In this document: positions 26,022 through 34,747 of the stretch, piece by piece | How the letters are laid out: each line of letters starts with the position of its first letter | Position numbering within the stretch: position 1 is the stretch's first letter | DNA from: a bacterium | Lineage (GTDB): Bacteria > Arandabacterota > Arandabacteria > Arandabacterales > Arandabacteraceae | Assembly (NCBI GenBank): GCA_029933125.1 | Contig: JAOZOU010000008.1 | Location: 1 to 64,000, forward strand | Length of the DNA stretch: 64,000 nucleotides | Direction: 5' to 3' | Translations under genes and position numbers: made by a program | Notes under the pieces: model-generated | The model's database searches: none | What the model was told of the DNA's origin: nothing | Seen by the model: only the letters and a program-made list of their open reading frames with translations

Positions 26022-27203
26022 ATGAAGAAGCTAGCACTTGTAACAGTCGTTGTGCTTGTTCTAAGCAGTAAGACACCCGCTGGTCAGATATCTGAAATTG
26101 AGCGTGAGATAGTAGACCTCGTGGCAGGTGTCAGGCATTCCATAGTCGCAGTAGCAGCCGTATCCCACTATCACGGTGGCCATAAGGTGCCTTTTACTTC
26201 ACGCTCAAAAGCTGTCGGCTGTGGAGTCGTGCTTGACTCCCAAGGTCACATTCTTACAACTGCGACAGTTGTGGGAAGGGCAAACGAGGTTGAGATTACC
26301 ACTTCGGATGGGGATACGCTCAGAGGTGTGGTTCTTGGTACTGACAGGGTTGCTGACATTGCTGTCATTAAGGCGGATAACGAACACCTCAAGCCAGCAA
26401 CCTTTGCTGAGGAGGACGAGATTCCACCAGGTTCCCTAGCTTTCGTCGTGGGCAATGCATTTGGGGTCCTTCCTTCAGTTGCAATGGGGGTAGTAAGCGG
26501 TCTCGAGCGGTCAGCCGGCGAGGAGATATCTTCACTCAGACTTGCTGTGCCCATAAGTCCAGGTGACATAGGTGGACCTGTGCTCAATTCAGAGGGCAAG
26601 GTGATTGGGATAGTTCTGGGCAGATTGACTCTAGAGTCAACCTACAGGGCCGCACCAACCTCGACTGGAGGTCCTTTTGCCTTTAGGAGCTTTTCGCAAC
26701 CAACCAATATGGCTGTCGCAATTCCAACGCAAAGGGTTCGTGAGATCTCGAAGCAGATAATCACCAGTGGATCTATAAAGAGGGGTTATCTTGGAGTAAG
26801 GGTGCTAGATCTGACTGATGATTTGAGAAACCAGCTGGGGGACATGGACCTCAATGGTGTTGTCGTTGTGGAAGTCGTCAAGGGTAGTCCTGCTGAATCC
26901 ATCGGGATAAGACCTGGCGATGTCATAACTGATTTTGATTCAATTCCAATTGCATCTGTTGAATCCCTTCGCAACGAAGTTCTTAAGACCCAACCTGGGG
27001 ATGTTGTGGAAATCGGTTTCCGACGAGGTGCAGACACTCGCAGCGAAAAAGTGAGGATCGGTGACCGTACTCCACGCTATCTCAATTTGGGGCGCCTGAG
27101 GGTAGGTGAGTCTGAAGCTGAGATCCTGCGAACAAGGCTTGATGACCTAAGAGCCCAGATCAGGCAGCTTGAGGAACAGCTCAAGAAGCTTAGGCGCCCA
27201 TAG
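26022..27203 (+). CDS. HtrA/DegP-like pseudoprotease with PDZ domain
   Basis: An exported 393-residue member of the HtrA family that appears unable to cut. It has a signal peptide (about 1-22), a trypsin-like domain (about 30-235), a PDZ domain (about 250-345, with GYLGVRVLDL and KGSPAESIGIRPGDVI) and a C-terminal coiled coil (about 360-393). Aligned by eye with HtrA, the catalytic His of the NHVV motif is Thr82 (ILTTATVV), the Ser of GNSGGP is Ile183 (PGDIGGP), and only Asp112 (VADIAVIK) remains. It follows the sigma and anti-sigma genes by 9 bases. I infer a binding or sensing role, for example on misfolded outer membrane protein ends or the anti-sigma tail. Confidence 0.88.
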   Translation: MKKLALVTVVVLVLSSKTPAGQISEIEREIVDLVAGVRHSIVAVAAVSHYHGGHKVPFTSRSKAVGCGVVLDSQGHILTTATVVGRANEVEITTSDGDTLRGVVLGTDRVADIAVIKADNEHLKPATFAEEDEIPPGSLAFVVGNAFGVLPSVAMGVVSGLERSAGEEISSLRLAVPISPGDIGGPVLNSEGKVIGIVLGRLTLESTYRAAPTSTGGPFAFRSFSQPTNMAVAIPTQRVREISKQIITSGSIKRGYLGVRVLDLTDDLRNQLGDMDLNGVVVVEVVKGSPAESIGIRPGDVITDFDSIPIASVESLRNEVLKTQPGDVVEIGFRRGADTRSEKVRIGDRTPRYLNLGRLRVGESEAEILRTRLDDLRAQIRQLEEQLKKLRRP

Positions 27204-27222
27204 GAGCCAACCTATTTATCGG

Positions 27223-27251
27223 TTGACACAGCTACCTTTCCCCCTTAAAAG
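27223..27251 (+). promoter_or_regulatory. Promoter for the DUF4837 gene
   Basis: TTGACA (27223-27228), a 17-base spacer and TAAAAG (27246-27251) lie 22 bases ahead of the ATG at 27274, with GGAGGTG in between. The DUF4837 gene can therefore be transcribed apart from the sigma cluster. Confidence 0.65.
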
Positions 27252-27273
27252 GAAATAAACTGGAGGTGCGGCT

Positions 27274-28272
27274 ATGAAGAAGCTAATGACTCTGGCACTC
27301 ACTGTCCTGGCAATCTCATGCTCCAAGCCAATGATCGCTGCCTTTGGCTCCAACAGCGAGATCTTAATAGTGACTACACCAAGATGCTCAGAGGAGGCAA
27401 TGAAGCTTAAGAACATCCTTAGTAGGGAGATTGTCACAGTGCAATACGAACCTGCCTTTAAGGTGCGAATAGTCACCAAGGCTGATCTGAGGACCGAGCT
27501 CAACCGTAAGAACGTTCTTCTCCTGGATTATCTCAGTCCCGAGAGCAGGCTTGAGGGAAAGATAAGGGATGTAGTTGGGCAGAAATTCGATGAGCTCGAG
27601 CGTGGTGAAACCTACCGCTATGTTGTCTATGATCGGTGGGCAAGAGGGCAAGCAGTCATGGTCGTGACTGCACCAACAAAGCAGGACCTCAATAGGCTTC
27701 TCGACGAGAAAGCAGACGAAATTTTCAACTTTGTGGAAACATGTGTCCAGACTAGGCTTAATAAAGCTCTCTTCTACGGAGGTGAGCAGAAGGTTGCTAC
27801 CAAGAGGCTTCTTGATACCTATGGATGGACCTTAAGATTGCCAACAGGTTACAAAATTGATGAGACATATGCATCGGAGCGTGTTGTCAAGATAATGGAG
27901 GATAAACCTGCTCGGATGATCACTGTTTACTGGGAGGGTGGGCAGTGGTCAGATGAGTCAAAAAACTGTCTTGACCGTAAGCGCATGCTGGCGTGGCAAT
28001 ACTGGGATGAGGACGAGGTTGTGGATGAAACCCTCAGAATCGAGGAAGGTGAATTCCTGGGTCACAAGGCAATTGTTCTTAGCGGCACATGGGAAAACAA
28101 AAAATATACGATAGGAGGCATCTTTGTTACCTATTGCTTCTCCTGTCCAGAAGCCGGCCGGCACTATGTTGTCGATGCAGCAGTTTTTGCTCCCGGGCTC
28201 GACAAGCTCCCCCTTTTGCGTGAACTCAAAGCAATTCTATCCACTTTTGAGTGCAAGCCCAGGGCTGAATAG
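27274..28272 (+). CDS. DUF4837 family lipoprotein
   Basis: A 332-residue predicted lipoprotein with signal MKKLMTLALTVLAISC (lipidated Cys near 16). The body matches the DUF4837 pattern: an N-terminal region with two internal repeats (NSEILIVTTPRCSEEAMKLK and the later RGQAVMVVTAPTKQDLNRLL), then YGWTLRLPTGYKIDETYAS and a C-terminal part with FVTYCFSCPEAGRHYVVDA. The family is known mainly from Bacteroidota and relatives and has no assigned function. It has its own promoter after the pseudo-HtrA gene. An envelope role is inferred from the lipid anchor. Confidence 0.8.
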   Translation: MKKLMTLALTVLAISCSKPMIAAFGSNSEILIVTTPRCSEEAMKLKNILSREIVTVQYEPAFKVRIVTKADLRTELNRKNVLLLDYLSPESRLEGKIRDVVGQKFDELERGETYRYVVYDRWARGQAVMVVTAPTKQDLNRLLDEKADEIFNFVETCVQTRLNKALFYGGEQKVATKRLLDTYGWTLRLPTGYKIDETYASERVVKIMEDKPARMITVYWEGGQWSDESKNCLDRKRMLAWQYWDEDEVVDETLRIEEGEFLGHKAIVLSGTWENKKYTIGGIFVTYCFSCPEAGRHYVVDAAVFAPGLDKLPLLRELKAILSTFECKPRAE

Positions 28273-28275
28273 CGG

Positions 28276-28304
28276 TTGACATGCACTGGTTGCTCTGTTA
28301 GCCT
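28276..28304 (+). promoter_or_regulatory. Promoter for the pepP-efp-acc operon
   Basis: TTGACA (28276-28281), a 17-base spacer and TAGCCT (28299-28304) lie 27 bases before the GTG start of pepP. The -35 is exact and the -10 is weak (three of six). Confidence 0.5.
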
Positions 28305-28331
28305 CAACTCGTTAAAACATGGAGGGTTAGT

Positions 28332-29399
28332 GTGAGCCGACTCAGTAAGTTTATTGATTACCTTAAGGATGAAGGAATTGACAAGTTTCTGGTTACCAAC
28401 ATTACAAACGTAAGATACCTATCAGGCTTTACAGGTTCGACGGCTTGTCTCGTTGTGGATGATTCGGAAGCCACTCTCGTGACTGATTTTCGGTATAAGG
28501 AACAGGCTGAGGCTGAGGTCTGGCGGGGGACAAAGGTAAAGGTTGATAATCGTGAGACACTGACTGCTGCACTCGATGTTTTAGGCGACTTCGATGGCAA
28601 GCTTGGTTTTGAAGCGCTTTCACTTGCGTATAGCTCCTACACTACCTTGAGTGAGCGCTTGAAAGCGAAACTTGTTCCAACTTCAGGTGCCGTAGAGCGC
28701 CTAAGACGAACTAAAGATTCAAATGAAGTTGCTACGATAGCAAGAGCTGTTAAGATAGCCGATGAGGTCTTTTCAGAGATCCTTGAGGAGATAAAGCCAG
28801 GGCTGACTGAAGTAGATATAGCTGCAAGGATTGACTTCCTCTTAAGGAAGAAATCTCAAAACATCCCTGCTTTTGAGACAATTGTGGCATCGGGGCCCCA
28901 TTCTTCCCTCCCTCACGCTCAACCTACCAGCAGAATAATAAGTGAAGGTGATATGGTAAAGATGGACTTTGGCGCTATATGGGACGGATATCGTTCGGAT
29001 ATAACACGTACGGTCTTCGTCGGAAAGGCTTCTGATAAGTTCAGAGAGATATACGATATTGTGCTCCATGCCAATGAGGAGGCTATTTCAGGAATAAGGG
29101 CTGGGCTCAAGGCGAGTGAAGCCGATAGGCTCGCAAGAGCTCTTATCGAATCCAGGGGTTATGGTGAGAATTTTGGCCATTCCTTGGGACATGGTGTGGG
29201 ACTTGAGGTTCATGAAGCTCCACGTCTTTCTTCAAAAAACGATAGCCCCCTTGAGGCTGGCAATGTTGTTACTGTTGAGCCTGGTATTTATATTCCAGGA
29301 TGGGGCGGTGTAAGGATTGAGGATATGGTTTTGGTTGACAGTGACGGATGTACGGTCTTAACAAAGTCTAGCAAAGATCTTATAGAGGTGGGGACTTAA
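28332..29399 (+). CDS. pepP: Xaa-Pro peptidase (M24 family)
   Basis: Cytoplasmic metalloaminopeptidase acting on peptides with proline at the second position. The 355-residue product has a creatinase-like N-domain (about 1-125, with YLSGFTGSTACLVV) and the pita-bread catalytic domain. All five metal ligands are visible: the two Asp in DFGAIWDGYRSDITRT, the His in GHSLGHGVGLEVHE, and the Glu in VEPGIYI and VRIEDMVLV. The start is GTG 28332 after GGAGGG. It could equally be called PepQ/YpdF type. As in many bacteria it precedes efp. Confidence 0.93.
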   Translation: MSRLSKFIDYLKDEGIDKFLVTNITNVRYLSGFTGSTACLVVDDSEATLVTDFRYKEQAEAEVWRGTKVKVDNRETLTAALDVLGDFDGKLGFEALSLAYSSYTTLSERLKAKLVPTSGAVERLRRTKDSNEVATIARAVKIADEVFSEILEEIKPGLTEVDIAARIDFLLRKKSQNIPAFETIVASGPHSSLPHAQPTSRIISEGDMVKMDFGAIWDGYRSDITRTVFVGKASDKFREIYDIVLHANEEAISGIRAGLKASEADRLARALIESRGYGENFGHSLGHGVGLEVHEAPRLSSKNDSPLEAGNVVTVEPGIYIPGWGGVRIEDMVLVDSDGCTVLTKSSKDLIEVGT

Positions 29400-29401
29400 C
29401 C

Positions 29402-29965
29402 ATGACAACAACAAATGACCTTAGAACAGGAATGGTGCTCGAAATCGATGGGCAGCTCTACTCGGTTGTCGAATTTCTCCATGTCAAGCCAGGCAAAGGT
29501 GGTGCTTTTGTAAGGACAAAGCTTAAGAATCTTGCCACTGGTCGAGTGATTGATAAGACTTTCAACGCTGGCGAACGTGTGAAAGATGTTAGAATCGACC
29601 GCGTTGAGATGCAGTACCTCTACAATACAGGTGACGAGTATCATTTCATGAACACGGAGACTTTCGATCAAATAGCTTTGCCGGTTTCAATGGTTGAGGA
29701 GATAGCACAACTGATGAAAGACAATATTATGGTTACTGTCCAGATGAGGGATGGGCAGCCTATCGGTGTTGAACTTCCGACTTTCGTCGACCTTAAAGTT
29801 GTTGATACTGCTCCAGGTGTGAAGGGGGACACCGTATCCGGAGGCACAAAACCAGCCACACTTGAGACGGGAAAAGTGATTCAGGTTCCCCTTTTCATCG
29901 AAGTGGGTTCAATCGTAAGAGTTGATACAAGAACAGGCGAATATGTCTCGAGGGTGCAATCATGA
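29402..29965 (+). CDS. efp: Elongation factor P
   Basis: Relieves ribosome stalling at polyproline. The 187 residues form the KOW-like N-domain and two OB domains. The loop that reaches the peptidyl-transferase centre is KPGKGGAF, with Lys32 at the tip, so a lysine-type modification or an unmodified lysine is possible. No EpmA or YmfI homologue is in the window. The C-terminal signature [16 protein letters not shown] is intact. It sits 2 bases after pepP and overlaps accB by 4 bases (ATGA). Confidence 0.97.
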   Translation: MTTTNDLRTGMVLEIDGQLYSVVEFLHVKPGKGGAFVRTKLKNLATGRVIDKTFNAGERVKDVRIDRVEMQYLYNTGDEYHFMNTETFDQIALPVSMVEEIAQLMKDNIMVTVQMRDGQPIGVELPTFVDLKVVDTAPGVKGDTVSGGTKPATLETGKVIQVPLFIEVGSIVRVDTRTGEYVSRVQS

Positions 29966-30408
29966 ACGTTTCTTTTCTCAAGAAGCTTGTGGAAATTGTC
30001 GAAGCTAGTGATATAGAGGAACTCGAAGTCAGGAAATGGTGGACAAAGGTTAGAATAATCAAGAAACGTTCCACCAATCCGACTTCCAACCAAACTCAGG
30101 CAGGTAGCAAGGTGAACGAGCACATAGTAGAGGTTGCACCTAAGGAACCTCAAGTACAAGAGGAGAGCTATCTTGAGATCAAGTCGCCAATGGTCGGCAC
30201 ATTTTACAGAGCACCAAGTCCTGGAGCCAGGCCCTATGTTGAGGTTGGTGATCGCGTTGAACCTGGTCAGGTGGTATGCATAATTGAAGCCATGAAACTC
30301 ATGAATGAGATTGAGTCGGAGGTCTCAGGAACAATCGCCAAGGTGCTCGTTGAGAACGCCCAACCTGTCGAGTACGGGCAGACGCTATTTCTCGTCAAGC
30401 CATCCTAG
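29962..30408 (+). CDS. accB: Biotin carboxyl carrier protein of acetyl-CoA carboxylase
   Basis: Carries biotin for fatty acid synthesis. The 148-residue product has an N-terminal helical region, a linker, and the biotinyl domain starting [19 protein letters not shown] with the [10 protein letters not shown] motif (biotinylated Lys near 112). It is coupled to efp by an ATGA overlap. Its usual partner accC lies downstream, but pilT is inserted between the two genes. Confidence 0.96.
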   Translation: MNVSFLKKLVEIVEASDIEELEVRKWWTKVRIIKKRSTNPTSNQTQAGSKVNEHIVEVAPKEPQVQEESYLEIKSPMVGTFYRAPSPGARPYVEVGDRVEPGQVVCIIEAMKLMNEIESEVSGTIAKVLVENAQPVEYGQTLFLVKPS

Positions 30409-30417
30409 GAGAGTGTA

Positions 30418-31524
30418 ATGGATATCAAAGCGCTTCTTGAAGAGATAGTAAGAAAGAAGGCTTCTGATCTTCATATCAAGGTGGGAACATCTCCAACGAT
30501 AAGAGTCGATGGGGAACTCCAGCCCCTCGATGTTGAACCTCCTACACTTGATGAGGTTGAAGAGGCTTGTGAGCAGGTCTTAACACCCAAGCAGAAAAAA
30601 GAGTTTGATGAGAACAATGAGGTGGACTTTGCTTTTGGTGTTCCTGGGCTTGCGAGGTTCAGGGCAAACTTCTACCGTCAGCGGGGATCAACCGCGATGG
30701 TGTTCAGGCTAATACCTTTTGATCCTCCCCGCATAGAGGAGCTTAACCTTCCGCCGATTGTTAAGGAACTTGCCCTCAAGCCTAGAGGACTTGTTCTCGT
30801 AACAGGTACAGTTGGATCAGGCAAGACGACAACTCTTGCTGCGATGGTGCGCGAGATAAATGACAATCAGCGGCGAAACATAATCACAATAGAAGATCCC
30901 ATTGAATTCCTGCATCGCGATAACATGAGCTTGATAAGCCAGAGAGAGGTGGGCAGTGACACGGGATCCTTTGGCCAGGCCCTGCGCTACATTCTCAGGC
31001 AGGATCCAGATGTGATATTGATCGGTGAGATAAGAGATCGTGAGACGATGTCGATAGCTTTGACTGCTGCCAATACGGGCCACCTTGTTTTCAGTACCCT
31101 ACATACTGTCGATGCTGCCCAGGCAGTCAACCGTATCATATCCTTCTTTCCGCCTCATCAGCATCAGGAAGTCAGGTTCCTACTGGCATCCTGCCTTCAG
31201 GCAATTATATCGCTGAGGCTTGTACCACGTGCTGATACCGATGGTAGAGTTCCGGCTGTTGAGGTCCTTGTTGCAACTGAAACCGTAAAAGAATACCTTA
31301 TCGATCCTAAGCGAACAGCAATGATCAAGAATCTTATCGAGGAGAGTGTCACAGAATATGGAATGCAATCATTTGATCAATCCCTCCTTGCATGGTACAA
31401 TAAAGGAGTCATTACCCTTGAGGATGCGCTGAGATTCGCCTCGAGTCCAACTGCGCTAACAATCAAGGCGAAAGGAATCGAAACGGGTTCAGATGTTACC
31501 TGGGCGCCGTTTGCTTCCGAGTAA
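30418..31524 (+). CDS. pilT: Type IV pilus retraction ATPase PilT
   Basis: Hexameric ATPase that depolymerises type IV pili for twitching motility. The 368-residue product shows the N-terminal PAS-like domain ([20 protein letters not shown]), Walker [11 protein letters not shown] near residue 129, the Asp and His boxes ([30 protein letters not shown]) and the AIRNLIRE-like motif near the end (here MIKNLIEES). It lies between accB and accC with gaps of 9 and 11 bases. No other pilus gene occurs in the window. Confidence 0.96.
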   Translation: MDIKALLEEIVRKKASDLHIKVGTSPTIRVDGELQPLDVEPPTLDEVEEACEQVLTPKQKKEFDENNEVDFAFGVPGLARFRANFYRQRGSTAMVFRLIPFDPPRIEELNLPPIVKELALKPRGLVLVTGTVGSGKTTTLAAMVREINDNQRRNIITIEDPIEFLHRDNMSLISQREVGSDTGSFGQALRYILRQDPDVILIGEIRDRETMSIALTAANTGHLVFSTLHTVDAAQAVNRIISFFPPHQHQEVRFLLASCLQAIISLRLVPRADTDGRVPAVEVLVATETVKEYLIDPKRTAMIKNLIEESVTEYGMQSFDQSLLAWYNKGVITLEDALRFASSPTALTIKAKGIETGSDVTWAPFASE

Positions 31525-31535
31525 ACGGACTATCA

Positions 31536-32924
31536 ATGTTTAACAAGGTTCTCATCGCTAACAGAGGAGAGATAGCCCTCAGGGTCATCAGGGCTTGCAA
31601 GGAGCTGGGTATAGCCACAGTTGCAGTATATTCCGAAGCTGACAGGGACTGCCTCCACGTTCGCTTTGCCGATGAAATCGTATGTATTGGCCCAGCCAGA
31701 GCGGCAGAAAGCTATCTCAATGTCCCGAGGATAATAAGCGCCGCTGAAGTCACGGCAGCTGAGGCTATCCATCCTGGCTATGGCTTCCTGGCGGAGAATG
31801 CCGATTTTGCTGAGGCATGTGAGTCATGCGGCATAAAGTTCATCGGTCCAAGTGCTAGGGTTATTGCAAAGATGGGGGATAAAGCGTCGGCCAGGCAGGC
31901 GATGCTCGATGCAGGTGTCCCAGTTGTGCCGGGCAGCGTTGGCTCAGTGGAGCGAATCGAAGATGCCATCTCAGTAGCTGCGGAGATAGGCTATCCTGTA
32001 ATGATAAAGGCATCGGGCGGTGGAGGGGGCAAGGGTATGCGTCTGGCAAGGGATGAGGCAGAACTTGAGAAAGCCTTTGTTGCTGCGGCTGGTGAGGCTG
32101 AAGCCAGCTTTGGCAACCGAGCTGTCTATATTGAGAAGCTGATCGATCGTCCAAGGCACATAGAGATCCAGGTGCTCTGTGATTCTAAGGGAAATGGCAT
32201 ATTCCTCGGAGAGCGTGACTGTTCAATTCAACGCAAGCATCAGAAGCTGATTGAAGAAGCACCTTCACCTGCGGTTGATGAAGATTTGAGACTTAAACTG
32301 GGCGCAGCAGCTGTTCGTGGTTGTCTTGCCTTGGGATACGAGAATGCTGGCACGGTTGAATTTCTTATGGACAGCGATGGCAGGTTCTATTTTATTGAAA
32401 TGAATACACGCATACAGGTAGAGCATCCCGTGACCGAGATGGTGACAGGCATCGACATTGTGAAGGAGCAAATAAAGATTGCCGCTGGCGAATCTCTCGA
32501 GATCAGGCAGGAGGATGTGGAGTTGCGAGGCCATGCTATAGAGTGCAGGATAAATGCTGAGGATCCTGATCGTGACTTCGCACCATGTCCGGGTAAGATT
32601 GAGGCACTTCATATGCCAGGGGGACCGGGTATTAGAGTGGACACTCACATTTATGCCCAGTATGAGATTCCGCCATATTACGATTCGCTTCTCGCCAAGC
32701 TGGTTGCTCATGGTCCGGATCGTCACGTCGCCATAGCTAGAATCCTCAGGGCTCTCGATGAATTCGTGGTTGAGGGTATAAAGACGACTATAGGTTTTCA
32801 CCGCAGGGCTATAGATAGTCCAGCTTTCCGCTCGGGTGATTTCGATACATCCTTCGTCAAATGGGTGCTCGAGGGCGGTGCAAGAGAGGAAGCACCAGTA
32901 CATGGGGTTGATACTAAGCCATGA
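31536..32924 (+). CDS. accC: Biotin carboxylase of acetyl-CoA carboxylase
   Basis: ATP-dependent carboxylation of biotin on AccB. The 462-residue product has the preATP-grasp domain ([20 protein letters not shown]), the ATP-grasp domain with [12 protein letters not shown] near residue 158 and [17 protein letters not shown], and the C-terminal biotin carboxylase domain ([13 protein letters not shown]). The length suits AccC; related PycA enzymes are slightly longer. AccB in the same operon supports the acetyl-CoA carboxylase call, although OadA/PycB at 22-24 kb could also use such a subunit. It overlaps comB by 4 bases. Confidence 0.94.
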   Translation: MFNKVLIANRGEIALRVIRACKELGIATVAVYSEADRDCLHVRFADEIVCIGPARAAESYLNVPRIISAAEVTAAEAIHPGYGFLAENADFAEACESCGIKFIGPSARVIAKMGDKASARQAMLDAGVPVVPGSVGSVERIEDAISVAAEIGYPVMIKASGGGGGKGMRLARDEAELEKAFVAAAGEAEASFGNRAVYIEKLIDRPRHIEIQVLCDSKGNGIFLGERDCSIQRKHQKLIEEAPSPAVDEDLRLKLGAAAVRGCLALGYENAGTVEFLMDSDGRFYFIEMNTRIQVEHPVTEMVTGIDIVKEQIKIAAGESLEIRQEDVELRGHAIECRINAEDPDRDFAPCPGKIEALHMPGGPGIRVDTHIYAQYEIPPYYDSLLAKLVAHGPDRHVAIARILRALDEFVVEGIKTTIGFHRRAIDSPAFRSGDFDTSFVKWVLEGGAREEAPVHGVDTKP

Positions 32925-33670
32925 GGATCGAAACACTTCTTGCACCTGGAGAAATCGAGGAAGGGCTTGTAAAGTCGAAGACCGTTGCAATTGTCGATGT
33001 TCTCAGGGCTTGCACAACAATAGCATTTGCCATGTCCCATGGCTGTGAACGCATAATACCCGTCGAGACTGTTGAGGCTGCCACCAAGCTCGCTTCTTCC
33101 CTTGAGCGCGGTTCAGCCCTTCTGGGAGGTGAGCGGGAAGGAAAACGCCTCGATGGTTTTGACCTGGGTAACTCACCAGGCGAATATACCGCTGACCTCG
33201 TCAAGGGTAAGACGGTGATCCTCACGACCTCAAATGGCACAAAGGCAATTACCCTTAGCCAAGGAGCCAAAGAGATCCTCATAACGTCCTTCGTTAACCT
33301 CTCAGCAGTTGCTCGCTATATCAGTGCCCATGGTTGCAAAGGTCTCACGGTGATTTGCGCTGGCAAGGATAATAGGTTTGCTCTTGAGGATGCGGTTTGT
33401 GCTGGAATGCTCATAAATGAAGTGTGCAAGACAGGAGAATGTGAACTTGCCGACGGCTCGCAGGCAGCACTTTCTCTTTACAGGCTTCACGAGAGCTCCA
33501 TCCTGGATCTCCTGAGATCATGTGAGCATGGGAAATATCTTGCTGGGATTGGCTTCGAGAACGATCTCAAGGCATGTGCGAGGGTGGACTATCTTAAGAT
33601 TGTGCCTGTCGTTAAGGATGGGCGCATAACGGCAGCTAAGCTGGGAAGAGGTAGAAGCCGCTCGTCCTGA
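32921..33670 (+). CDS. comB: ComB-like 2-phosphosulfolactate phosphatase family protein
   Basis: Member of the ComB family, whose archaeal founder removes phosphate from 2-phosphosulfolactate in coenzyme M synthesis. The 249-residue product has [40 protein letters not shown] and TTSNGTKAI, all family hallmarks. No ComA or ComC gene lies nearby, so the true substrate here may be different; many bacteria without coenzyme M carry ComB homologues. It is coupled to accC by an ATGA overlap and precedes two thiamine genes. Confidence 0.85.
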   Translation: MRIETLLAPGEIEEGLVKSKTVAIVDVLRACTTIAFAMSHGCERIIPVETVEAATKLASSLERGSALLGGEREGKRLDGFDLGNSPGEYTADLVKGKTVILTTSNGTKAITLSQGAKEILITSFVNLSAVARYISAHGCKGLTVICAGKDNRFALEDAVCAGMLINEVCKTGECELADGSQAALSLYRLHESSILDLLRSCEHGKYLAGIGFENDLKACARVDYLKIVPVVKDGRITAAKLGRGRSRSS

Positions 33671-33680
33671 GAGGCATTCC

Positions 33681-34112
33681 ATGAGCAAGGAGCCCATCTA
33701 CAGAATTCTCGATGCCAATGCAAATCGCTGCCGTGAGGCTCTGCGTGTTATCGAGGACTATACGCGCTTTTGTCTCGAAGATGCCAAGTTGGCTTCGGCT
33801 CTGAAACGTCAACGCCATAGAATAGCAAAGAATTGTGACAATATCCTCAAGGAAAATCTGAAGGGATTGAGAGCAAGGCGTGTTACAACCGATCCCGGCC
33901 GCCAAACTCGACTGGCATCGGAGATAACTCGAAATGAGTGGCTTGATGTGCTTATTTCGAATTTCCGAAGAGCTGAGGAGAGTTTGAGGGTTCTGGAAGA
34001 GGTAAGCAAGCTTCTTAACACCGAGGCGAGCAAGAGCTTCAAGAATTCCCGCTTTCGCATATACCAGCTTGAAAAAAGGTGTCTTCTCAAACTTCGAGAA
34101 AACGTGTGTTAG
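33681..34112 (+). CDS. thiD2: ThiD2-type hydroxymethylpyrimidine phosphate kinase
   Basis: A 143-residue all-helical protein matching the ThiD2 domain that is often fused to the N-terminus of ThiE. The recognisable features are YRILDANANRCREALRVIEDYTR, the middle EITRNEWLDVLISNFRRAEE and SLRVLEEVSKL. ThiD2 has been reported as a monofunctional HMP-P kinase. Here it is a separate gene that overlaps thiE by 34 bases in another frame, so the two proteins likely work on successive steps. The name follows family knowledge; the substrate is not readable from sequence. Confidence 0.85.
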   Translation: MSKEPIYRILDANANRCREALRVIEDYTRFCLEDAKLASALKRQRHRIAKNCDNILKENLKGLRARRVTTDPGRQTRLASEITRNEWLDVLISNFRRAEESLRVLEEVSKLLNTEASKSFKNSRFRIYQLEKRCLLKLRENVC

Positions 34113-34741
34113 ATATTGACTTAAGCCTCTATGTGATAGTCGATCCCGGGGTGGAAGAGATCATGCCCCTTGAACGTTTTCTCAACGAGATCTGCTCTGG
34201 TGGAGCTACATGTCTTCAGGTGCGATGCAAGGACGTTTCTACGCGCTCGTGGCTTATCTTCACACGGCGGGTCATTTCAGGTGCCCATGCTCATGGGGTT
34301 CCAGTTATTGTCAACGATCGCCTCGATATTGCCTTAGCCGCACGTGCTAAGGGAGTACATCTAGGCAGGGATGATCTCCCTGTGGCAGAAGCCCGCCGCA
34401 TTGCGCCAGAGGGTTTTGTGATCGGTGCTTCTGTGCGCTGTTTGGATGAGGCTCTCTTGGCGGCAAGAGATGGAGCAGACTACCTTGGGGTTGGTCCCAT
34501 CTTTGCCAGTCCAACGAAGCCTGATCTCGAACCCATCCCCGCTGGGACAATACGTGAGATCACAAGCGAAATTAGCTTGCCAATTGTTGCAATTGGTGGC
34601 ATAAATCACATGAATGCAACCTTGCCGGTTTCCGAGGGTGCCGATGGGGTTGCAGTCATCTCTGCCCTGCGTCAGTGTGAAAGCCTCAGGGATGCGGCTG
34701 CCAAGCTCCGAGAAGCTGTAGATAGGGCAAAGAAAGGGTGA
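34079..34741 (+). CDS. thiE: Thiamine-phosphate synthase
   Basis: Joins HMP-diphosphate and thiazole phosphate to thiamine phosphate. The 220-residue TIM barrel shows CLQVRCKDVSTR, VIVNDRLDIALAARAKGVHL, GRDDLPVAEARRI, VGPIFASPTKPD and VAIGGINHMNA, all standard ThiE elements. The start is GTG at 34079 or GTG at 34106; neither has a strong ribosome-binding site, so it may depend on translation of thiD2, with which it overlaps. No thiC or thiG is in the window. Confidence 0.94.
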   Translation: MSSQTSRKRVLDIDLSLYVIVDPGVEEIMPLERFLNEICSGGATCLQVRCKDVSTRSWLIFTRRVISGAHAHGVPVIVNDRLDIALAARAKGVHLGRDDLPVAEARRIAPEGFVIGASVRCLDEALLAARDGADYLGVGPIFASPTKPDLEPIPAGTIREITSEISLPIVAIGGINHMNATLPVSEGADGVAVISALRQCESLRDAAAKLREAVDRAKKG

Positions 34742-34747
34742 GATCAC

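Noticed and set aside
27200-27215. ATAGG/CCTAT hairpin after the pseudo-HtrA gene as a terminator
   Set aside because: Five pairs, AT-rich, and no T-run; too weak to call.
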